Source: 34-65-8 sp963529855 (lineage in GTDB: Bacteria; Pseudomonadota; Alphaproteobacteria; Sphingomonadales; Sphingomonadaceae). Taken from it: 64,000 bases of DNA. The notes beneath the pieces were generated by a model that saw only the letters and a list, made by a program, of their open reading frames with translations, was not told the origin of the DNA and made no database searches. Both the position numbers and the translations under genes were made by a program. This document shows, piece after piece, positions 1 to 8,802 of the stretch. The stretch covers positions 62,001 to 126,000 of the forward strand of contig CAURZK010000006.1 in assembly GCA_963529855.1 (NCBI GenBank), given 5' to 3'. Position 1 is the stretch's first letter, and every line of letters begins with the position of its first letter.

Positions 1-836
1 GCGGGCGGAATGGTGGCGGGCGGTTCGATGCCTTCGACCGTCGCAAAGATATAGCGGCCCGATTCCCGCAGCCTGATGACTGCATCGGGCCAGCGTGCTG
101 CAAGGCGGGCCTCCAGCCGCTGCGCTTCGTGCGAGATGTCGGAGCTTTCCAGCTGGCGCGGGGCGCCGTCGAGCAGTTCCGCGGCTGCAGTGCGGATATT
201 GTCGAGCCCGTCCTTCAGGATCGATACCGCGATGAACAGGGCGGCGGCGCTGTCCGCCCACCACAGCCCGAAACCGATACCGACGATGCCGAGGATACCG
301 GCGAGGCCTGTCTGCCAGTCCGCCTTCTGCATCAGGGCATCGGTGTGGAGCACCTTGTCGCGCAGCTTTTCCGCGATCGGCAGCTTCTTGCGCCCCAGCG
401 TCATGGGGACGACCACGGAATAGGCCAGCGATGCGATCATCAGCCAGCCCAGCCACACATCCTGCCCGAACAGCGTGATCGGGGGCACGGTCGGGTGTTC
501 GCGCGCAATCAGCGTATGCGCGCTTTCGTAAAGCAGGAACCCGCCGACCAGGGTGAGCGCGACTGCCGATACCAGGAAGGCAAGGCTGTTCACGCGGACC
601 AGGCCGAATGGATACTTCGCCGTCGGCCCGCGTGGTTCCAGCCGCGCGGCGATCAGCCATGTGACGGCCGGGACCAGGCTCAGGACGTCCTCGATCAGCG
701 CGGACTTCATCGCCTGGCTCGATCCCATGGTGAAGTACATCACGGCGACCACGGTGCTCATCCACGCGAGCGTCCACCATTCGAGCCTGCGCGCACGCGC
801 GAACGGTGCGGCGATCGGGGCGGGGATATCGGTCAT
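1..836 (-). CDS. Cation diffusion facilitator (CDF) family transporter, 3' end cut by window edge
   Basis: Inner-membrane metal/proton antiporter of the CDF family. The start ATG is at 836 and 278 codons are visible before the left edge. Roughly six hydrophobic segments are seen, followed by the beginning of the cytoplasmic C-terminal domain. The second metal site shows the usual HTDALMQKADWQTG motif in TM5. The first site region in TM2 reads SALIEDVLSL, as in the subfamily without a histidine there. The start codon overlaps the stop of the upstream lipoprotein gene (ATGA), so the two are translationally coupled. The metal carried (Fe, Zn or Mn) cannot be told from sequence. Confidence 0.88.
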   Translation of the reverse strand, partial: MTDIPAPIAAPFARARRLEWWTLAWMSTVVAVMYFTMGSSQAMKSALIEDVLSLVPAVTWLIAARLEPRGPTAKYPFGLVRVNSLAFLVSAVALTLVGGFLLYESAHTLIAREHPTVPPITLFGQDVWLGWLMIASLAYSVVVPMTLGRKKLPIAEKLRDKVLHTDALMQKADWQTGLAGILGIVGIGFGLWWADSAAALFIAVSILKDGLDNIRTAAAELLDGAPRQLESSDISHEAQRLEARLAARWPDAVIRLRESGRYIFATVEGIEPPATIPP

Positions 837-1258
837 TGTGCAGCGCCTTCGACCGCCGTGATCCAGCCGTTTTCGCCCATGCGGAATGCAAAGCGGGGCA
901 AGCTGACGGATTTGGGCGGCTTGTCCGGTCCGCCCGGCGGTGTGCCGAAATGAACCTGCACCGCCCACGGCGAGGCATCGGCGAAATGCCCGTAAACGAG
1001 ATCGTATTCGCCCAGCTCCAACCCTTCCAGCAGCTCCTCACCATGACCGGGCATGCGTTCGACGCGGGCGCCCGTCTTCTCGCTCAGCCTGGCGAGCACG
1101 CGTTCAGCGGCCGGGTCGGGGGCGGCCCCTTCGACCATGCCCAGCCTGATCGTTTCGCTGGCGCGGACGCGGTCGAGCGTTCCTTCGGGATCGCGCGGGA
1201 AATCGGAGCATGCGGACGGAAGAACGGCGATCAGGATCGCGGCGAGTGCAGGACGCAT
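833..1258 (-). CDS. Short solute-binding-like lipoprotein
   Basis: Predicted lipoprotein of 141 aa. It starts MRPALAAILIAVLPSAC with a lipobox (LPSAC), so Cys17 should be the acylated residue. The start at 1258 is chosen because AGGAGAG lies just upstream; a longer frame to 1339 lacks a signal peptide. The mature part resembles the first lobe of type-2 periplasmic binding proteins (TIRLGMVEG, then LELGEYDLVYGHFAD), but it is about half the usual length. It overlaps the CDF gene by four bases and lies 55 bases after sdaA, so the three probably form one transcript. It may be a metal-binding accessory of the CDF pump; that is inference. Confidence 0.7.
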   Translation of the reverse strand: MRPALAAILIAVLPSACSDFPRDPEGTLDRVRASETIRLGMVEGAAPDPAAERVLARLSEKTGARVERMPGHGEELLEGLELGEYDLVYGHFADASPWAVQVHFGTPPGGPDKPPKSVSLPRFAFRMGENGWITAVEGAAQ

Positions 1259-1313
1259 GGTGTCTCTCCTGCGGCGCAAACGCTGATGCCGGAAGCGTGG
1301 TTCCGGCACGCCA

Positions 1314-2699
1314 TCAGCATTCCACCACGTTGACGGCAAGCCCGCCCTGGCTGGTTTCCTTGTACTTGCTCGACATGTCGAGCCCGGTCTGGCGCATGGT
1401 CTCGATCACCTGGTCGAGGCTGACCAGCGTTTCGGCGCCTGTCCGATGGAGAGCGAGGCGGGCAGCATTGACCGCCTTGACCGCGCCGATCGCATTGCGT
1501 TCGATACAGGGCACCTGCACCAATCCGCCTACCGGATCGCAAGTGAGGCCCAGATTATGTTCCATGCCGATCTCGGCCGCGCTGGCGACTTGGGCAGGCG
1601 TGCCGCCCCACAAGGCCGCGAGACCGCCCGCCGCCATCGAACAGGCAACCCCCACTTCGCCCTGGCACCCCATTTCTGCGCCCGAGATGCTGGCCCGCTG
1701 CTTGTAGAGCAGACCGATCGCCCCGGCCGTCAGCAGGAACATGCGGCGGCTGTCGCGGCAATCGTTGTCTTCCGCGTCCTTGCAATAGAACCGCATTACC
1801 GCCGGGATAATGCCTGCCGCGCCATTGGTGGGGGCGGTAACGATCCGGCCGCCTGCGGCGTTTTCCTCGTTCACCGCCATGGCAAAGCAATTGAGCCAGT
1901 CGAACAGCGCCTCGCGCTCGTTGGGCAGGGGGTTGGCGCAGAGCTTGTCCCACAGGTCGGGCGCACGGCGGGCGACCTTCAGCCCGCCGGGCAGCGTGCC
2001 CCGCTGGTGCAGCCCGCGCGTTACGCAGGCATCCATCGCCTGCGCAATCCGGTCGAGCCCGGCGAGCGTCTGTTCCCGCGCGCGCATTGCATCCTCGTTC
2101 GCCAGCACCAGTTCCGCGATGGAGAGGTCGGCTGCGGCACAGGCGGCAAGCAGCTGCGCGGCCGAACCGAAATCGTGCGGCACCCCGCTGCCGGTCGCGA
2201 TCCGGTCATCCTTGGGCGGCCGCTTCAATTGCGCTTCGCTCGCCACGAACCCGCCGCCGGTCGAGTAATAGGTGCGGCACAGCAGCACGTCCCCGGCAGC
2301 ATCGTAAGCGGCCAGCCTCATGCCGTTGGGGTGCAATTCCGGTATGACGTGACCGGCAAGGTCGATGTCGCGCCCGATGTCGAACGGAATCTCGGCCCCG
2401 CCGCCCAGCGGCAGGCGCCCGCAATCGCGTACCCGTGCCAGCAATGCCGCGGCTTCATCGGGGCAGGTCGTTTCCGGCGCGAAGCCCGCCAGCCCCAGCA
2501 CGCTGGCATCGACCGTCCCGTGCCCGACCCCCGTCAACGCGAGCGAGCCCTGCAATTCGACTGCGACCCGCGCGACCCGCCCGCGTACGCCGCGTTTCGC
2601 CAGCGCGCGTATGAACATTTCCCCGATCCGCATCGGCCCGACCGTGTGCGATGAGGATGGGCCGATCCCGATCCGGAAGATATCGAGCACTGAAAGCAT
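1314..2699 (-). CDS. sdaA: L-serine ammonia-lyase (single-chain, Fe-S)
   Basis: Deaminates L-serine to pyruvate and ammonia in the cytoplasm. At 461 aa it is the one-chain form: an N-terminal beta-type domain (about 1-150, opening MLSVLDIFRIGIGPSSSHT) fused to the alpha catalytic domain. Cysteines in GCQGEVGVACSM, GLTCDPVGG and VPCIERN fit the ligands of the oxygen-sensitive 4Fe-4S cluster of this family. It is divergent from gyrB. A TTGACG hexamer lies on the minus strand at 2737-2732, but no convincing -10 follows it. Confidence 0.95.
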   Translation of the reverse strand: MLSVLDIFRIGIGPSSSHTVGPMRIGEMFIRALAKRGVRGRVARVAVELQGSLALTGVGHGTVDASVLGLAGFAPETTCPDEAAALLARVRDCGRLPLGGGAEIPFDIGRDIDLAGHVIPELHPNGMRLAAYDAAGDVLLCRTYYSTGGGFVASEAQLKRPPKDDRIATGSGVPHDFGSAAQLLAACAAADLSIAELVLANEDAMRAREQTLAGLDRIAQAMDACVTRGLHQRGTLPGGLKVARRAPDLWDKLCANPLPNEREALFDWLNCFAMAVNEENAAGGRIVTAPTNGAAGIIPAVMRFYCKDAEDNDCRDSRRMFLLTAGAIGLLYKQRASISGAEMGCQGEVGVACSMAAGGLAALWGGTPAQVASAAEIGMEHNLGLTCDPVGGLVQVPCIERNAIGAVKAVNAARLALHRTGAETLVSLDQVIETMRQTGLDMSSKYKETSQGGLAVNVVEC

Positions 2700-2794
2700 C
2701 AGGCCCGGCGATGCGCCTTTGATGGCGCCAACGTCAAGTGGTTGCAGATGAAACCTGTCGGCGTTCGGCAGTGGGGAAAACAGGGCCGAATTCT

Positions 2795-2823
2795 TTGGCT
2801 TTGGCCCCGTGCGCGCCTATATA
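2795..2823 (+). promoter_or_regulatory. gyrB promoter, apparently driving a leaderless mRNA
   Basis: TTGGCT (2795-2800), 17 bases, then TATATA (2818-2823) fits a sigma-70-type promoter. Transcription would begin six or seven bases after the -10, at about 2829-2830, which is the A of the gyrB ATG. No Shine-Dalgarno sequence lies upstream of that ATG. Inferred from sequence only. Confidence 0.6.
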
Positions 2824-2829
2824 ATCGGC

Positions 2830-5349
2830 ATGGACGAGAACACTGCAGAACAGGGCGCAAAAGCGCCAATTTCCAGCGATTATGGCGCCGATTCGATCAA
2901 GGTCCTCAAGGGCCTCGATGCGGTGCGCAAGCGCCCCGGCATGTATATCGGCGATACCGACGATGGCTCGGGCCTCCACCACATGGTGTTCGAGGTGTCC
3001 GACAATGCCATCGACGAGGCGCTGGCGGGCCATTGCGACCTGGTGCTGATCGAGCTCAACCCCGATGGCTCCGTCTCGGTCGAGGACAATGGCCGCGGCA
3101 TTCCCGTCGACATGCATGCCGAGGAAGGTGTTTCCGCCGCCGAGGTGATCATGACCCAGCTTCACGCGGGCGGAAAGTTCGAGAATACCAGCGACGACAA
3201 CGCCTACAAGGTGTCGGGCGGCCTGCACGGCGTGGGCGTTTCGGTGGTCAATGCGCTGTCGGAATGGCTTGAGCTGACCATCTGGCGCGACGGCAAGGAG
3301 CACTGGATGCGCTTCGAGCACGGCGACGCCGTCGGCCCGCTCGAGATTAAGGGGCCGGCCAATCGGGATCGGAACGGCACCCGCGTCACGTTCCTGCCTT
3401 CCACCGACACGTTCAAGAACGTGACCGAGTTCGACTTCGACAAGCTCGAGCATCGTTATCGCGAGCTGGCGTTCCTCAATTCCGGCGTGCGGATCAAGCT
3501 GCGCGACAGGCGGCACGAGGAAGTCGCGGAGCACGACCTCTATTACGAGGGCGGGATCGCCGCGTTCGTGAAGTATCTCGACCGCAACAAGGCGCCGCTG
3601 GTGCCCGAGCCGATTTCGGTCAGCGCGGAACGTGACGGGATCGGCATCGATGTCGCGCTCGAATGGAACGACAGCTATTACGAAAACGTCCTCACCTTCA
3701 CCAACAACATCCCGCAGCGCGATGGCGGTACGCACCTGGCTGCATTCCGCGCGGCACTGACCCGTACGCTGAACAACTACGCCAGCTCATCCGGCTTGAT
3801 GAAGAAAGAGAAAGTCAGCCTGTCGGGCGAGGACATGCGCGAAGGGCTGACCGCGATCGTATCGGTCAAGCTGCCCGATCCCAAGTTCTCCAGCCAGACG
3901 AAAGACAAGCTGGTCAGTTCGGAAGTCCGCCAGCCGCTCGAGTCGCTGATGGGCGACAAGATGAGCGAATGGCTGGAGGAAAACCCTGCCCACGCCAAGG
4001 CGATCATCCAGAAGGTGATCGACGCCGCCGCCGCGCGCGAAGCGGCCCGCCGCGCTCGCGAAATGAGCCGCAAGGGCGCGATGAGCATTGCCAGTCTGCC
4101 CGGCAAGCTCGCCGATTGCCAGGAACGCGACGCACGGCTGTGCGAACTGTTCCTGGTCGAGGGTGATTCGGCCGGCGGCAGCGCCAAGCAGGGCCGCGAC
4201 CGCAAGATCCAGGCGATCCTGCCGCTGAAGGGCAAGATCCTGAACGTCGAACGCGCGCGGTTCGACCGGATCATCGGGTCGAAGGAAGTCGGCACGCTGA
4301 TCCAGGCAATGGGCACCGGGTTGCGCGACGAATTCAACCTCGACAAGCTGCGTTATCACAAGATCGTGATCATGACCGACGCCGACGTCGACGGCGCGCA
4401 TATCCGCACGCTGCTGCTGACCTTCTTCCATCGCCAGATGCCGGAAATCGTGAAGGCGGGGCACCTCTTCATCGCGCAGCCGCCGCTGTACAAGGTCGCC
4501 AAGGGGCGCAGCGAGGTTTACCTGAAGGATCAGGCCGCCCTCGATCGCTATCTCGTCGATGCCGGGCTTCAGGGCCGGGTGTTCGAGGCGCCGGGCGGGG
4601 CCCGTTCGGGCGAGGACCTGCGCGCGCTGGTCGAACACGCGCTGCGCCTGCGCAACCTGCTCGCCTTCGTTCCGCGCAAGTACAACACCGGGATCATCGA
4701 ACAGATGGCGCTGGCCGGTGCGCTCGACCCCGACATCGACGATGCCGCGCGCAGCGATGCGATTGTCCTTGCCGCCAGCCGGCTCGCCATGGGTGACGAG
4801 GATGCGCAGTGGACCGGCCTCCTGCGCGAGGATGGCACGGTGCGGTTCGAACGGCTGTGGCGCGGCGTGACCGACGTCCACGATATCGAAGCCGCGTTCC
4901 TGACGAGTGCCGAGGCACGCAAATTGCACCGGGTTGCTGGCGAAAACGCCGAGACCTTTGCCCGCCCGGCCCGCTTCGCGCGGCTCGCCGAGGCGCCGGT
5001 CGATGATGCGGCCGCGGGCGAGGGCGCGAATGACGAGGGGGGCGAGGAAGAAATCGTCGTCGCCCCAAGCGAAGGCGCAATCACCCGGCCGACCGAATTG
5101 CTCGACGCGGTCCTTGCCGCAGGGCGCAAGGGGCTGTCGGTCCAGCGATACAAGGGACTGGGCGAAATGAACGCGGAACAGCTGTGGGAAACCACGCTCG
5201 ACCCGGAAAACCGCGCGCTGCTGCAGGTCAAGGTCGAGGATGCGGACATCACGGACGAGATTTTCACGCGGCTGATGGGCGACGTGGTCGAGCCGCGGCG
5301 CGAATTCATCCAGGATAACGCGCTCAACGTGGCGAACCTCGACGTTTGA
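2830..5349 (+). CDS. gyrB: DNA gyrase subunit B
   Basis: ATPase subunit of type II topoisomerase, which introduces negative supercoils with GyrA. At 839 aa it has the GHKL ATPase domain (GLHHMVFEVSDNAIDEAL; DNGRGIPV), the transducer domain, the Toprim motif EGDSAGGSAKQGRDRKIQA with the acidic patch TDADVDGAHIRTL, and the C-terminal QRYKGLGEMNAEQLWETT tail. An acidic insertion rich in E, D and G sits at about residues 720-750. The ATG at 2830 is preferred over a GTG at 2809, because the -10 lies between them and would put the longer start outside the transcript. Confidence 0.97.
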   Translation: MDENTAEQGAKAPISSDYGADSIKVLKGLDAVRKRPGMYIGDTDDGSGLHHMVFEVSDNAIDEALAGHCDLVLIELNPDGSVSVEDNGRGIPVDMHAEEGVSAAEVIMTQLHAGGKFENTSDDNAYKVSGGLHGVGVSVVNALSEWLELTIWRDGKEHWMRFEHGDAVGPLEIKGPANRDRNGTRVTFLPSTDTFKNVTEFDFDKLEHRYRELAFLNSGVRIKLRDRRHEEVAEHDLYYEGGIAAFVKYLDRNKAPLVPEPISVSAERDGIGIDVALEWNDSYYENVLTFTNNIPQRDGGTHLAAFRAALTRTLNNYASSSGLMKKEKVSLSGEDMREGLTAIVSVKLPDPKFSSQTKDKLVSSEVRQPLESLMGDKMSEWLEENPAHAKAIIQKVIDAAAAREAARRAREMSRKGAMSIASLPGKLADCQERDARLCELFLVEGDSAGGSAKQGRDRKIQAILPLKGKILNVERARFDRIIGSKEVGTLIQAMGTGLRDEFNLDKLRYHKIVIMTDADVDGAHIRTLLLTFFHRQMPEIVKAGHLFIAQPPLYKVAKGRSEVYLKDQAALDRYLVDAGLQGRVFEAPGGARSGEDLRALVEHALRLRNLLAFVPRKYNTGIIEQMALAGALDPDIDDAARSDAIVLAASRLAMGDEDAQWTGLLREDGTVRFERLWRGVTDVHDIEAAFLTSAEARKLHRVAGENAETFARPARFARLAEAPVDDAAAGEGANDEGGEEEIVVAPSEGAITRPTELLDAVLAAGRKGLSVQRYKGLGEMNAEQLWETTLDPENRALLQVKVEDADITDEIFTRLMGDVVEPRREFIQDNALNVANLDV

Positions 5350-5735
5350 TCGCGGGCGCGGCTCTCGTCGTCATCTGGGCTGGGCGGCGTGGCTGGTATT
5401 CGTGGCGGGCATCGCCGCGTTCGCACCGGAGCGCGCGCGGACAGCCCTGGCGGCGATGGGCAGCACGGCCCGCGATCAACCGGGTCGAACATGCCCCGCG
5501 CGCTCTGGTGGGCGCGGCAATGGTGATCCGCGCCCCCGAAGCCGCATGGCCCACGACCTTTGCCGCGGCGGGATGGTTCATCGTCGCAAGTTCGGCCGTG
5601 ATCCTGGCAATGCCGCTGCGCTGGCATAATGGTTATGCCCGCTGGTGGGCCGCGCGGATCCCGGCGATGGTAATACGCATTCTCGCCATTCCGGCATTGG
5701 CGCTTGCCGGCGCGCTCGCTTATGGGGCGATCTGA
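5346..5735 (+). pseudogene. Frameshifted small membrane protein gene
   Basis: Two frames each hold half of a plausible hydrophobic protein. The +2 frame (about 5375-5466) reads LGWAAWLVFVAGIAAF followed by APERARTALAAMGST. The frame ending at 5735 continues INRVEHAPRALVGAAMVIRA and runs through two further hydrophobic segments to AYGAI. Removing one G from the ACGGCCC run at 5465-5471 would join them as MGST-PAINRVEHAPRAL. The 5' end is uncertain: a TTG at 5346 opens another hydrophobic stretch in the other frame, so a second indel is possible. This may be a real mutation or a sequencing error. The stop overlaps the next start (TGATG). Confidence 0.55.
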
Positions 5736-6838
5736 TGCCGACGAGAAAAGCCAACATGTCCGATAGCCAGCACAAGTCGACCATCGAACGCACGGGCTTC
5801 TACCTGTTCCTTGCCCTGGTGACCCTGGCCCTGCTGCTGGTCACCTGGCCGTTCGTCGGAGCGCTGCTGTGGGCGACCCTGGCGGCGATCATGTTCCAGC
5901 CGCTGTTCCAGCGCATCGCGCGCCGCCGCCCGGGCCGCCCGAATGAAGCCGCGATCGCCACGCTGCTCATCATCATGTTCGCAGTGATCCTGCCGACGCT
6001 GATCATCGGCAGCATGGTGGTGGAAGAAGCGGCAGGCGTCGTCGTCGCATTCCAGGAAGGGCGGATCGACGTTTCGCAGTGGTTCGACCAGATCCACGAC
6101 GCGCTGCCGTCCAATATTCGCGAGGCGGTGGACGAGGCCGGATACCAGAACCTTCCCGCCTTGCAGGCGCGGGTGACGGAACTTGCCAGCCAGTCGGCCG
6201 GGCTGATCGCGGCGCAGGCGGTGGCGATCGGGGGCAATGCGCTGGGTCTCGTCCTCGCTTTCGGCGTCGGGCTCTACGTTACGTATTTCCTGCTGCGCGA
6301 CGGCGCGCGGATCGGCCCCGCGGTGCTCGACCACCTGCCGATGGACCGCGTCAAGGCCGATCGGCTGGGCGAACGGTTTCTCGCTATCGTGCGGGCGACG
6401 ATCAAGGGGTCGGTCGTGGTCGGGCTGGTCCAGGGCGCACTGGGCGCGATCACGTTCTGGATCGCGGGCGTCCCGTCGGCGCTGCTGTTCGGGGTCCTGA
6501 TGGCCATCGTGTCCTTGCTGCCTGCAGTGGGCCCCGCGCTGATATGGGGGCCGGTCGCCATCTACCTCTTGGCCACGGGAGAGATCTGGCAGGGTATTGT
6601 CGTGATCGCGTCGGGCGTTGCGGTGATCGGGCTGGCGGACAACCTGCTGCGCCCGATGCTGGTCGGGCGCGACACGGGCATTCCCGACTGGGTCATCCTG
6701 GTTACCACCCTGGGCGGGATCGCGCTGATGGGGCTGGCCGGGATCGTCATCGGCCCGCTGGTAGCCGGGCTGTTCATCGCAAGCTGGGCGATCCTGCGCG
6801 AGGAACGCGGCCTTCCGGCGCCGGTAACGCCTGCGTGA
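5735..6838 (+). CDS. AI-2E family (PerM/YdiK-type) transporter
   Basis: Polytopic inner-membrane protein of 367 aa in the AI-2E exporter superfamily. It has about eight hydrophobic segments and the family's conserved C-terminal stretch (GLADNLLRPMLVGRDTG, then GGIALMGLAGIVIGPLVAG). Substrates in this family vary and are often unknown; autoinducer export should not be assumed. The start at 5735 (MPTRKANMSDS) overlaps the upstream stop as TGATG, and an internal ATG at 5756 is an alternative. It overlaps the next gene as GTGA. Confidence 0.88.
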   Translation: MPTRKANMSDSQHKSTIERTGFYLFLALVTLALLLVTWPFVGALLWATLAAIMFQPLFQRIARRRPGRPNEAAIATLLIIMFAVILPTLIIGSMVVEEAAGVVVAFQEGRIDVSQWFDQIHDALPSNIREAVDEAGYQNLPALQARVTELASQSAGLIAAQAVAIGGNALGLVLAFGVGLYVTYFLLRDGARIGPAVLDHLPMDRVKADRLGERFLAIVRATIKGSVVVGLVQGALGAITFWIAGVPSALLFGVLMAIVSLLPAVGPALIWGPVAIYLLATGEIWQGIVVIASGVAVIGLADNLLRPMLVGRDTGIPDWVILVTTLGGIALMGLAGIVIGPLVAGLFIASWAILREERGLPAPVTPA

Positions 6839-7575
6839 GCTGGCAAGCACGCCCAGCCACCCAGCAGGAACAGGTCGGCCGCCTGATCCTGGCCGGCGCG
6901 CTGATCACTGCGGTGCCGCAGCTGCCGCTGGGCAATTACCTGCTCTATCCCTTCGTGATCCTGACGACCTGGTTTCACGAAATGGGCCACGGTCTGGTCA
7001 GCCTGTTGCTGGGCCACGGATTCGAGCAACTGATCATCTACCCGGACGGGTCGGGCGTGGCCGAATCCAGTTATGCCGAGCCGCCGGGGGCGGTGACCTC
7101 TGCCTTGGTCGCGGCTGGTGGACCGCTGGGGCCGAGCATTGCCGGATCCCTATTGATCCTCGCCAGCGGGCGGCACGAACGCTGGCGCCCGGCACTGCTG
7201 GCGCTGGCCGGCATTATCGCGATTTCGGCGCTCGTCTGGGTGCGAAGCGCGGTCGGGCTGATCGTCCTGCCGCTGGTTGCAGCGGCGCTCACCTATATTG
7301 CGCTGCGCGGAAAGCCCGGGGCGCAGAACTTCGCTCTGCAGTTTATCGGCGTGCTCGCGGCGCTTTCGATGTTCCGCGACCTCGATTACCTGTTTTCCTA
7401 CAGCAGTTCGATCGGCGGGGTCCCCATGCTGTCCGATACGGGCGCGATGGAGGAAGCATTGTTGCTGCCGTACTGGATCTGGGCGGCGCTGATCGTCCTG
7501 GTGTCCGGTCTGATGATCGGGGCGAGCCTGCGCCACGCCCTGCGCGAAGAAGGCGGCCCCAGTGGCTGGCAATGA
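6835..7575 (+). CDS. M50-like membrane metalloprotease family protein
   Basis: Membrane protein of 246 aa starting at GTG 6835, whose last two bases are part of the TGA of the preceding gene. The zinc-protease motif HEMGH lies at residues 48-52, inside the first hydrophobic region. Several more membrane segments follow, as in the M50B-like family of short integral membrane proteins. No PDZ domain is present, so it is not RseP. The second conserved metal ligand was not identified with certainty. It probably belongs to the run of overlapping genes from 5.3 to 8.8 kb. Confidence 0.78.
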   Translation: MSWQARPATQQEQVGRLILAGALITAVPQLPLGNYLLYPFVILTTWFHEMGHGLVSLLLGHGFEQLIIYPDGSGVAESSYAEPPGAVTSALVAAGGPLGPSIAGSLLILASGRHERWRPALLALAGIIAISALVWVRSAVGLIVLPLVAAALTYIALRGKPGAQNFALQFIGVLAALSMFRDLDYLFSYSSSIGGVPMLSDTGAMEEALLLPYWIWAALIVLVSGLMIGASLRHALREEGGPSGWQ

Positions 7576-7588
7576 CCGGCTGGCCACT

Positions 7589-8761
7589 GTGAGCGAACTT
7601 GATGCGATCGTGCTGGGCGGCGGGGCTGCCGGGCTGTTCTGCGCCGCGCAAGCCGGGCTGCGCGGGCGGCGGGTCATGGTCATCGAGAAGGCCGAGGCGG
7701 TGGGGAAGAAGATCCTCATTTCCGGGGGCGGGCGATGCAACTTCACCAATATCGGGGCGGGGCCCGCCAATTACCTTTCGGCCAACCCCCATTTCGCCAA
7801 GTCGGCACTGGCTCGCTACACGCCGCGGGATTTCCTCGACCTGGTCGAGGCGCACGGCATTGCGTGGCACGAAAAGACGCTGGGCCAGCTGTTCTGCGAC
7901 GGCAGCGCGCGGCAGATCGTCGCCATGCTGCTGGCGGAATGCGCCAGGGGCGGGGTCGAGGTGCTGACCGGACAGGATGTGACCGAAGTCGCCCATGATC
8001 GGGGCAGCTTCACGGTAACCGCCAATGGAATGACTTACTGCGCGCCGCGGCTGGTGATTGCGACGGGTGGCCCCTCGATCCCCAAAATGGGGGCAAGCGA
8101 TTTCGCCTACCGCCTCGCGCGTCAGTTCGGGCTGAAGGTGGTCGAACCGCGCCCGGCGCTGGTACCTCTGACACTGGGCGGCGAGGACGTGCTGTTCCGC
8201 GATCTTTCGGGCGTGTCCGCCGAAGTCGATGCGCGGGCAGGCAAGGCCGTGTTTCGCGAGGCGGCCCTGTTCACCCATCGCGGGCTGTCGGGCCCGGCGA
8301 TCCTGCAGGTCAGTTCCTACTGGCGGCACGGAGAAGACGTTGCGATCGATTTCCTGCCCGGCAGGGGAGAGGGGTGGCTGCTCGATGCCAAGCGTGCCAG
8401 CCCGCGAACGACGTTGCGCGCGCTGCTGCGCGAATCGCTGCCACAGCGACTGGCAGATACCCTGGCCGACAGGCTGGGGGCGGAGGGCGACCTCGGCAAT
8501 GCCAGCGACAAGGCCCTGCGCGCTGCCGAGGCGCGGCTGGCACGCTGGACATTCTGCCCCAACGGGTCCGAAGGGTTCGCGAAGGCCGAGGTGACGGCAG
8601 GCGGCATCAGCACCGCAGAACTTTCCAGCCAGACGATGGAAGCGAACAAAGTCCCCGGCCTTCATGCCATCGGCGAGGCGGTCGACGTGACCGGCTGGCT
8701 TGGCGGTTACAACTTCCAGTGGGCCTGGGCGAGCGCGCACGCGGCGGCGCAAGCGCTCTAG
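7589..8761 (+). CDS. BaiN/RdsA-type NAD(P)/FAD-dependent oxidoreductase
   Basis: Flavoprotein of the HI0933/BaiN family, about 390 aa. The N-terminal dinucleotide-binding motif is LGGGAAGLFCAAQAG, followed by the family signature GKKILISGGGRCNFTN. The C-terminal GEAVDVTGWLGGYNFQWAWAS is also characteristic. The physiological reaction of most members is unknown; relatives reduce enones or bile-acid intermediates. The GTG at 7589 (MSELDAIVLGGG) is preferred. A GTG at 7562 would overlap the protease gene by 14 bases and add nine residues before the dinucleotide fold. Confidence 0.9.
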   Translation: MSELDAIVLGGGAAGLFCAAQAGLRGRRVMVIEKAEAVGKKILISGGGRCNFTNIGAGPANYLSANPHFAKSALARYTPRDFLDLVEAHGIAWHEKTLGQLFCDGSARQIVAMLLAECARGGVEVLTGQDVTEVAHDRGSFTVTANGMTYCAPRLVIATGGPSIPKMGASDFAYRLARQFGLKVVEPRPALVPLTLGGEDVLFRDLSGVSAEVDARAGKAVFREAALFTHRGLSGPAILQVSSYWRHGEDVAIDFLPGRGEGWLLDAKRASPRTTLRALLRESLPQRLADTLADRLGAEGDLGNASDKALRAAEARLARWTFCPNGSEGFAKAEVTAGGISTAELSSQTMEANKVPGLHAIGEAVDVTGWLGGYNFQWAWASAHAAAQAL

Positions 8762-8802
8762 CTGTCTTTACTTTGCCGCATTGGCATCGCATCGCGGCGC
8801 GC

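Noticed and set aside
2809..2829. GTG 21 bases upstream as gyrB start
   Set aside because: It lies before the -10 element and would not be in the transcript; the seven added residues are not family-like.
2734..3735. Minus-strand frame opposite the gyrB start
   Set aside because: It covers the conserved ATPase domain of gyrB and the promoter; its protein has no recognisable features.
5735..6838. Quorum-sensing AI-2 exporter as a functional call
   Set aside because: The family name does not establish the substrate, and no luxS or other signalling gene is nearby.
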